Positions 56,651-64,000 of a stretch of 64,000 nt of DNA are shown in pieces. The stretch is from Gnetum montanum. Lineage: Eukaryota > Streptophyta > Gnetopsida > Gnetales > Gnetaceae. Position 1 is the stretch's first letter; each line of letters opens with the position of its first letter. Location: assembly GCA_015680685.1 (NCBI GenBank), contig MNCI01002250.1:579375-643374 (forward strand). Direction: 5' to 3'. A program made the position numbers and the translations under genes. The notes beneath the pieces were generated by a model. The model was not told the DNA's origin, did not search any database, and saw only the letters and a program-made list of their open reading frames with translations.

Positions 56651-59600
56651 ATGGGCAAGGGCAAAGAAGTGGAGGGCCAGGGGAGGAAGGGTCCCAACTT
56701 GACCTTCGCGGAGGAGACCGAAGCCATGCTGCAGGGCCTGTCCAGGCCGAGGATCCCATCCTGGCCTCTCACATCCCATAGGTAGGCCCTGATCTCTGCT
56801 TCTGTTGTGATTTCTTTTGCTTCTTCTTTTGTAGCGTAGATAGTCTCGGCGTATACGCCAAGCGTAGAGGGGTTTCGGTGTATGGGGTTTCCGGCGTATA
56901 CGTCGATCGTCACTTTATAGCGTAACGCGTAGACTGTTAGGGCGTAGTCAATTTTATCGGCACAAGCATTTTTCCTGCATTATAATGTTAGCGTAAGCCA
57001 TGGCGTCAATGCACGAAATCTTCTCAGCGTGATTTGTTTGTCATCAGCGTAAATTCTATTTATTGTGACAGCGTATACACTGAGGGTTTGTTCAGTGTAT
57101 ACGCTGTACGTTTGCGGTTGTTTTCCGGCGTAAACTTATTTTCTATCTTTCTGGCATAAACGTGTTTTGTTTAGTGTCAGCGTAGACTGTTTACGTTGAA
57201 CGCAAACTTGGGCGTGTACGCTGAGGGTTTTCTTCAGCGTATACACTGAGCGTAAAAGGTTTGGGCAACAGCGTAAAACAGTTTATTGTCGACGTATACG
57301 CTGAGTCTAGGCAGCGTTTTATGCTAAGTGTACAACGTATATGCTAAGGTCGGGTAGCGTATTACGCTAAGTGTAAACAGTTTCGCCGACATATAGCCTG
57401 GTTTACGCGGCGTATACGCTGAGTGTAAATAGTTAGTTTAATTTTGAGGCTTCGGTCCATGATGTAAAACTGTCACTTTTCGAGTTGTTTTCAAGCATGG
57501 CTAATTTGTCGTTGTTTGCAAGGATAGTAAGCACTTCCTCATCGTCATTGAGCTTGTCGGGGTGTTGTCATGGGTGGGCCCCGTTGAGGCCGAGGAGCTT
57601 CCCCCATATCTAATCATGAATGACAATGGGGTTTGGTTCAGGGAAGGTGCATGTGGATTCCTAGCCTTCCTGTTAGATAATTTTGAGGTGGCCATCTGGT
57701 CAAATTTCAGCGAAGTGATCGCACAGAGTGTGCTTGATGCAATGCTGCCGGGAGCTGCAGAGGGTGTCATGGTCTTCATAGAAGACATTGACGAGGGACC
57801 TCTTGTTAACGAGGATGGTACTACCCGTGGGCCTAGGTCAACACGCCCATTAACGCGCATGTGGGCACTATTGCCGCGGGGGTTGGATTACCTCAACAAT
57901 ACGTTGTTCATAGCTGCCCATACACATGCATTATTCCAGAATCCCCCCGGCACGGTGTACCAAGTGGCAAGGTAGGAATATAAGTTTATCGTTCTCCTTT
58001 CGCTTTTTAGTGTTTGTTACTTATTTTGACGCTTATTTGTTTACAGGCCGAAGACCAACCTGGACGGGACACTGATTGAGGATGAAGGATTAGCCCTTGC
58101 TCACACTGCTCTGGAGGCATTCATGACGGGCCCCACCCTTCATGGAGCCGTACTGAGTCAAACAAAGGGTTCGATGGTCCATTTTCATAATCAGTTTTCC
58201 AGAGCATTCATGATGTGCAAAGCTCATGGGTGGCTTCATGAAGACTGGACGGATAACAGGCCTGTCTTCCCTCGTGACTTTGGCAGCACATCTAGATCCG
58301 CCACTAACGGTATGTGATAACATTTCCTTGATATGTTATTGGGTTTGTCCAACTGTTTAGAGTTACACTGATATGACCATTTTAAATTGCTTTTACAGTT
58401 GATGTACCTTCTGGTGGGGATCCGGTGACAACCAGGCGAACCGAGACTACTTTGTCGATGAAGTTCGGGGAGGTGGCTAAGGCGTAAAAGTGGTTGCGTA
58501 GGCAAGCTCCACCGTCCATCACTCATTGCCTGGATGATGCCGGCCCCATGGAGCTTTTTATGATGCCGAGTCCTAACGTATCCATCGGGGAGATGATTGG
58601 GATCGTGGACTCTTTTAATGAGTCTGTCTCACACTATAGCACTTGGATTAAGGGTGTCAAGGTAGTTTTTCGCCTATCGCCTGAGTTCTTTTCAAACTTA
58701 TTTGGCGTACCAGCGGATGGCTTAAATGTAGTATTAGACAGAACTCATAAGGAGCTCCAGACGATTTGTGAGTTGGAAGATTGGCTAGGCATGGCCAAGG
58801 GTACCAAGGGATTCTCGATGCAGGGGAAAGCAAAAGTTGTGGCAGTGAACGAATTATATCCCCTGTTCAGGGCACGGGTGTTCCCTAAAAACCTTTCCCA
58901 GGTGAGATGTCTTGGGGTTGAGGCTGTTCGTGTCATGTGAACTGTCTTGGAAACAGGCATGTGGTATAACTGGGCCCAATTTTTGTTGTCAGGCATGCAC
59001 AAGGAGATAGTGCGGTTGCGTTCGAATATCGAAGCACAGTTCCATTTCACCTTTGCATTCTTCGCTGGTTACCTACGCTGTTTTGTTGAGTTCCTAGTAG
59101 TTCGTGGAGACAAGTTTGTTTTGCGGGATCGAGGTCAATTATCTCGCCCGTGGGTGAATCATTTGTTTGAGACAGCTAAATCCCAAGATGCACCTGAAGG
59201 CATTGATGAATCTACTTCCATTATGATGGGGGGATCATCTGGTGCTTCAATCCACACACGTGATAGTTTGGGATTGGAGCCAGAAGACGTACCCCTTACT
59301 GCTAGAAGGGCGGAGCGGGTTATCAAGGAGACCATTGGTCAAGCCAAGTCAAAGCTAAAGAGACCTGAACGCACGACTGAGGAAGTCACCGATGTGAATC
59401 GGCCACGCGTGAAGCGCATACGCTTCAAGATGCCTGGTAAGCGATGCTCACCTGCTTATTGTTTTATCGTTTTCGCTTCATTTATAACTTTTACTTCAAT
59501 CGCTTACATGTCGTTGCTATTTTTGGCTTGATTTTTAAAAAGTGAGGAAGTAGGCTTTAGAGACCATCACCGAGGAGGAGGAGACCAACACGGGGAAGAA

Positions 59601-61152
59601 CAACGAGGGGGAAAGCACAGAGAAGGATAACAAGGAGGAAAGCACGGAGAAGAATCAGAGTGGAGGAACGGAGGAGTTAAAGGAGAATACCATGGAAACA
59701 GAGCTGTTGGATGATCAGGATGGTGTCAACCAGATGTTCAACAGCTTCCTCAAGGGAGATCTGGATTTGGGCGACCGCCCAGAGGGTGACAAGGATCATG
59801 GTATGTTCTCTTTTTATTTTGTCTTGCCCTGTTAGCTGTCATTTCTACTACGTTTTATGTACATATTTTCATTTTTTTAGATGAAGGGAGCGAGACCAAA
59901 ATGGTACGTTTAGATGTACCCATGAAGATGGTTCCTCCTAAGAGGACCGCTAAGGTTAGTTCCCGTACCCATGAGCCACTTTCTTGGTCGGAGATGCCAA
60001 GTAAAATGGATTTTGTGGCTGGACTTGCGGAGGAAGTTATTGAACGGATCCAGGAGGCACACCCAGATATAGGTATAAATGATTTAGAGGTTTGGAATTT
60101 CATATCTTGTTTATATTTTTTTAATATTTTTATATATTTTTTTGTTTTTTCACGTGGGTAGGTGCTCAATTGAGATGGAATCCCTCTGAGAACATTAGCA
60201 TAGAAAGTTTAACCACGCTTTCCCCAAAAGTGGAACAGGTGCCAAGGCCTATTTACGAGGGAGTTGCAGAAGGCTTTGTGCACAACGCTAAGTCGTTATG
60301 GACCGGTAGGCGTTCTATTGAGCAGTTGTGGCTGCAGATACAGGAAAAAGAAAAGGTCGTCTCTGAGTTATCAGTGGAACGTGACGATCTGAAGGCTCGG
60401 TACGAGTTCGCCGCTGCCAGACTAAGCGGAGATCGCTCTTGGCGAACGTCCGAGGTCACGTACACCAGGTATTGGGACCTACTGAATCGCCATGCATTGC
60501 TAACTCGGAGAATGGCAGAACGCAGAGCCCAAATTGATCTCCTAAATCTTAAATGTCAAGATTGAAAAGCTTTCACTTCCAAGGTTCATAAGTGGGGTCA
60601 GGACGAGCAAAAACACAAACATCACTACAAAAAGTCGTTAAAAGAGGTGTCTGTTGAAAAGTGCCAACTAGAGATGTTTGTGGAAGGTTTAGGTTTGCGT
60701 TCTGCTTTCGATACTTTTGCTCAGAATACGACTGTGGAGATGGAGTTGCCTACAAGGGTGATCACCACTGCTTCTGGGGAAACATCGGTGGGTGAGTTCC
60801 CTCTAAAACGTCCTACTTGGTCGGCTGTCGATAAAGGCAAGGCTTTGGCAGACGTCAACTTAGGCCTTGATGGGACAGATTGGGCGAGCGTTTTAGAGGA
60901 GGAAATCCTTCGTCGACTGGAATTAGGCTTAGGGGGATCTCCTATGGTAAGCGTTTTTGTTCTTATGAAGTTAATTCTTTGACTAATGTTTAACAGGTTG
61001 ACATTCGTTTATTCTTACGTTGGTTGTTTCTTTTTTTTTGGCATTTTCAGGATGAAGGTGGTGATGATGCTCAAGAAGCTGGCCCCAGCGGAGCAGGGGC
61101 CCCTGATGTTGGTGGATCGAAAGGGGATGACCCTCCCGTCCCAGATGCTTAG
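56651..61152 (+). pseudogene. Eight-exon antisense gene inside M6: HAD-like pseudophosphatase, 3'-ORF-like domain, coiled coil
   Basis: Predicted exons: 56651-56781, 57528-57971, 58047-58309, 58399-59436, 59543-59800, 59881-60072, 60162-60946, 61051-61152. All introns are GT-AG, and the exons sum to 3,213 nt, 1,071 codons including the final TAG at 61150. Four premature stops remain: 58485, 58938, 59551, 60563. Residues 45-225 resemble FCP1/NLI-type HAD phosphatases (KHFLIVIELVGVLSW, LDNFEVAIWSNFSEVIAQSV, MWALLPRGLDYLNNTLFIAA). The catalytic DxDx(T/V) reads ELVGV (Glu52, Val54) and the DDSP box reads AAHT (173-176). Exon 4 carries STWIKGVKVVFRLSPEFFSN and NLFGVPADG, resembling plant retroelement 3'-ORF proteins. 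Exons 5-8 are acidic, then coiled-coil (LQIQEKEKVVSELSVERDDL). It is a retroelement-carried gene or a captured host gene; its function is unknown. Confidence 0.75.
56782..57527 (+). other. Intron 1 of the antisense gene, packed with GCGTATACGCTGAG units
   Basis: Donor CATAG|GTAGGC, acceptor GCAAGGATAG|T. It contains repeated GCGTATACGC, GTGTATACGCTG, ACGTATACGCTGAG and GCGTAAAC units from about 56830 to 57430. The joined codon AG|T keeps the HAD frame (SKHFLIV). The same motifs fill the block at 50290-51110. Confidence 0.65.
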
Positions 61153-61781
61153 TGTTTTAGCTTCATTTTATTGTTGTTTGACCCAAACTTATACAGGATT
61201 TGTAACTTGAAAATTTTGAGATGGATGAGCCAGTTGACACTTGTAATTGTACAACGTTGTATGTAAGAAACTTTTTGTTGCTTTTGAATTTAATTGTAGA
61301 CACGACACGACAATGTAAAATGTTTTGGCTTGTCTTTGAGTCTGATTGCACCCACGACACGATAATGTAAAATGTTTTTGGGTTTACTTTTCTGCTTAAA
61401 GCGTAATGTACCGAAGTAATCTTAAATGATACGTGAAAAGGAAAACAAAGTATGCACTAGTTTAAAGCCATTTCGGGCTAGGTTTGCACTAGTTTAAGGC
61501 CATTCCGGGCCCCTATGCGTAGTTTAAGGTCATTTCGTGCTCCGTTGTGAACAAGTAATATTTTGGATAAAGCAGGTAAGTTTCTTGGTTGATCGATCAT
61601 CTCTGATCGTGGCTAGTTTTATGTCGTTGCGGACATGGTAGTTTAACGTCGTTCCGGACTTGGAGTGTGATTTTTTAATATATATATATTTTGCTCATTT
61701 TTGGATGTTGTAGTTTAACGTCATTTCGGACTTCATGTAGTTTAACGTCATTTCGGACGAAGTGCGATGATCTTATTTTAA
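61153..61781. other. 3' flank of antisense gene with AGTTTAACGTCATTTCGGAC repeats
   Basis: Non-coding. Six copies of AGTTTAA(G/A/C)(G/C)YCATTYCGG(G/A)C occur at about 61458, 61495, 61521, 61639, 61708 and 61736. The last three form the more homogeneous subtype AGTTTAACGTCATTTCGGAC. A TATATATATAT run lies at 61678-61690. The protease end of M6 starts at 61782 on the other strand. Confidence 0.65.
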
Positions 61782-62537
61782 CTATTTTTTGATTCTTTTT
61801 ATTTTTATGTCCTGCGATGTATTAACTAGTATGATTTTGTGTTCAGCATCCCCTTCGCTGATCACGTTGAATGGTAATTCAGCCCAAGGGACGTCTGATG
61901 GAATGGCTTCTATGTCAGTATTTTCGGGTATTTCAGTGTTTGTCATGGTTTCTCTATTTGTTTCTACATGAGGAGGTGTGTGTACAGTGTGAGGCGTAGG
62001 TGTTTCTGTTTTAGGAGGCTTTTGTTCCCTGTTCAAAGGCTTACTACCTACTAGTGGTTGCGGATTCTTGTCATTTCGGCTAGGCTTTTTGAGCTCAACC
62101 TCTGAGCCTTGGTCCATGTCCATGTGTGACGAAATGATAGGAGTAGCCGCTTCCCCGTGTATGATGATTTCTCCGCCCTCATAAGGCAGATGAATTTCTT
62201 GGTGTATAGGGGAGGAAACAGCTTTGAGTTGGGCCAACCAAGGTCTCCCTAATATTAGGTTGAATTCTGGCATTTCATCAACCACTAGGAAGTCGGCAGA
62301 TATAGGGAACTGGTCCCCCGCTATGAAATCTAAGGTTATTGTGCCCTTAACCATCACACGTGACCCGCTGAATGACTTTAAACATGTAGTCGGGGTTTGT
62401 TTAATTAACTCAGTAAGCCCTAATTGTTTGATGATGGGGTATGGTACAACATTTGTTGCGGCTCCATCGTCTACGTGGACCCTATGTATTTTGAATCGAT
62501 TTATACATATCGTTATGAACATGGGGGCTGTTGTTAT
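61782..62537 (-). pseudogene. M6 aspartic protease
   Basis: Minus strand, nearly intact. IHRVHVDDGAATNVVPYPII holds the active-site Asp-Gly (DDGAA), followed by GTITLDFIAGDQFPISADFL, FNLILGRPWLAQLKAVSSPI and HLPYEGGEIIIHGE. This matches Tat-type proteases. The C-terminal linker ends HKIILVNTSQDIKIKRI, the usual protease-RT link, and then runs into stop codons where the intron-like interval begins. It is in one frame with the upstream gag apart from the stop at 62538. Confidence 0.83.
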
Positions 62538-64000
62538 CTACCCTATTTTCTTATCCACTTTGATCGCATTGTCATGGAAGCTTAATGGTTTAGGAGTTGT
62601 CCCGTGAGGCGAGTACATCACCGCATGAATGGAAGGTTCATTTGGGGGCAGGTCTTCGCTTACCGGGATTGATGTTAACATATGTACCAAGGCTTCCCGA
62701 TGTGTTTGGGATGTTAGCATCAAATTGTACAAGCTTAGTGAAGTGTTCTTTTGTTTCAGTGCTTGGGTGACTTGCGTCAAGGCGGTGGCGAAATCTCTAC
62801 TGTTGGGGGTGTTTTTATCAGCGATGACTGGATCCATCGGGCCCAATAGTTTTATTTCACGTGTTGTCGATTTGTCATCCTTGTTCGGGATTGTCGTTTT
62901 AGGCGGTTCATGTTTTTCAGATGATTCACCTTCGTTGCCCGTATTCGGTTGGTTGTTAGATGACGAAATGGGTACAGAGTTAAGCGGAGTGGGCTTAGGT
63001 GGCCCCACAACTAGCCGTTGGCGTTCCTTCTCCACACATTCACACGTAAGCCTATCTGCTAGGCGTTCTCGTGCGTGGCGTGGAGGTGGAACTGGTTTTG
63101 GCACCTCGGGCTACCTTGGGACTTTTACCACATATGGAGCTGGGCGGAGTTGCGGTTGTACCATCGGCTGTGATTAGTTAGAAGGCTGGCCAGAGACCCT
63201 AATGACATAGGGGCTGGGTTTGCCTTAAGCTCATGAGGTGGAGGTTTGGTAATCATTAGGAGTTTTGAGTATCCTAACGACATACGGGGTTAGTTTTGGT
63301 GGAGGTTGGACCTCCGTTGTTGCGACTGCGAGTGGTACTCGGACTACGAAAGGGGTAGGCCAAGTATGAGGGGTTGGTGCATTTGAGGGAATGGCGGGAG
63401 GGACGCGCACTACGTGTGGTTTTTTACGTGTCATGATGTTGGATGTGGATACGGCCGAGGGTACTCGAACGGCATATGGTTGCTGTGGGGCACGTGGTGG
63501 TTGAGGCGCAGGCGTGGACGCAGCGGGAGGAATCTGAACTACGAATGGCCTTGTAGGTGTTTCCTGCTTATGCTCAGGGTGGACGGTGTTGATGTTGAGT
63601 ATCTCGGAATCATCATCGAAGCAGATTGTGTTAATGACGTACGACACCTCTTTGGTGTTCAAGGGATCTTTATACACCCCCATGGCTTGATTCTGCGGTT
63701 GGATCGGGTTGGCCGCGTCAAAAGTGATTTGGCCTTCATCGATCATTCGCTGAATATCCTGCTTCAAGGTGAAATAGTAATCCATACCGTGCCCGTTGCA
63801 TTGATGGTAATCGCAGAAGCGATCCATTCTAAAACCTTTGGGCACAGGAGGCTCATCCGGTGTTGTTAGGCTTGGGTTCTGTATGAGTTGACAGAACCGG
63901 TCGTGTCTCTGGATGGCCGCAGGGGATAACTGCTTATGTTTCATTAGCCCATCTTTCAGAAGTTGATCGAAGAACTGGGATGGCTTCATTGGCAGAGGCG
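62538..64000 (-). pseudogene. gag: M6 gag C-terminal part with PYVVRVP repeats, open to the right edge
   Basis: A single minus-strand frame from the right edge, with stops only around 63110-63228 and at 62538. RFCDYHQCNGHGMDYYFTLK (63800-63860) is the Cys/His box of Tat-type gag. Then seven spaced repeats of P(F/Y/H)(V/A)(V/I)(R/Q/K)(V/I)P-like units occur: PFVVQIPPA, PYAVRVPSA, PHVVRVPPA, PFVVRVPLA, PYVVRILKT, PYVIRVSGQ, PYVVKVPR. A Pro/Arg-rich linker and PSIHAVMYSPHGTTPKPLSF precede protease. The capsid core is outside the window. Confidence 0.8.

Larger units (their letters stand above)
50100..64000 (-). mobile_element. M6: Tat-lineage (Ogre-like) Ty3/gypsy element, continues past right edge
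   Basis: Minus strand, from the right: gag-protease in one frame (61782-64000), an intron-like interval with an antisense gene (56025-61780), RT, RNase H, a second RNase H and integrase (52690-56024), then a 3' UTR with tandem motifs and an LTR- or promoter-like block. The second RNase H (FDGAST...GDSQLV...IADALATL) places it in the Tat lineage by established classification. Coding sequence is far less decayed than in the Athila-like elements: one frameshift and few stops. The 5' LTR is outside the window; the left limit is uncertain. Confidence 0.75.

Noticed and set aside
56800-57440. Possible CRISPR-like array (regularly recurring GCGTATACGCTGAG)
   Set aside because: Spacing is irregular, units vary, there is no cas context and the sequence is plainly plant nuclear; it lies in an intron.
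57501-57860. Minus-strand open frame of 119 residues opposite exon 2 of the antisense gene
   Set aside because: It overlaps a well-supported coding exon with family similarity on the + strand; a GC-rich shadow frame.
63414-63869. + strand open frame of 151 residues
   Set aside because: Antisense shadow of the M6 gag repeat region, whose minus-strand frame has clear gag features.

Overview
The window is repeat-dense plant nuclear DNA, from a large, retrotransposon-dominated genome. I recognise no host housekeeping gene, rRNA or tRNA. Almost everything is LTR or non-LTR retrotransposon sequence in several stages of decay. Lineage evidence: Athila-type and Tat-type Ty3/gypsy polyproteins, primer sites complementary to plant tRNA-Asp, and plant-type L1 (zf-RVT) LINE remnants. 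The species cannot be named from the sequence. Single Ns (1325, 15495, 28001, 51750) and a 139-N run (55855-55993) are assembly joins; two of the single Ns sit between duplicated sequence and one at the axis of a near-perfect palindrome.

Layout. 1-2589 is an inverted repeat of a LINE 3' portion, probably an assembly artefact. 1326-3840 is that LINE on the + strand, and a second LINE on the - strand starts at 4165. That second LINE is split: 4165-4594 continues at 38392-39153. Between these pieces sits M1, one old minus-strand Athila-like element (4595-38391; LTRs 4595-5489 and 37529-38391; flanks AAAAT/AAGAT). M1 in turn carries two nested elements. P1 (5640-18821, + strand, exact TSD ATGAC) is structurally complete. 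M2 (23824-about 33012, - strand) has lost all of pol but kept gag. A fourth Athila-like element, M4 (- strand, 39154-39557 plus about 46183-46618), interrupts the same LINE and is itself interrupted by P2 (+ strand, 39558-about 46182, truncated in integrase).

Full-length members share the order LTR, tRNA-Asp PBS, gag, protease, RT, RNase H, integrase, spacer, internal promoter-like block, short leader with a 5' intron, 3' ORF, PPT, LTR. The internal block before the 3' ORF resembles that same element's own LTR U3, with an element-specific motif set: CGTATACG in P1, TGATATCAGGT in M2, GAGGCCCC in M1.

46619-50097 is poorly assigned and includes an LTR-like segment and lysine-rich ORFs. From about 50100 to beyond the right edge lies M6, a minus-strand Tat-lineage (Ogre-like) element with two RNase H domains. 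Its gag-protease (61782-64000) and RT-integrase (52690-56024) are separated by about 5.7 kb that starts, on the RT side, at a strong minus-strand splice acceptor. Inside that interval, antisense to the element, is an eight-exon gene (56651-61152). Its exons join to 1,070 codons in one frame, interrupted only by four nonsense codons. It encodes an FCP1/NLI-type HAD domain without its catalytic aspartates, a region resembling plant retroelement 3'-ORF proteins, and an acidic/coiled-coil tail. This antisense gene in an intron-like position, and the coupling of LTR and internal promoter motifs, are the main discoveries.
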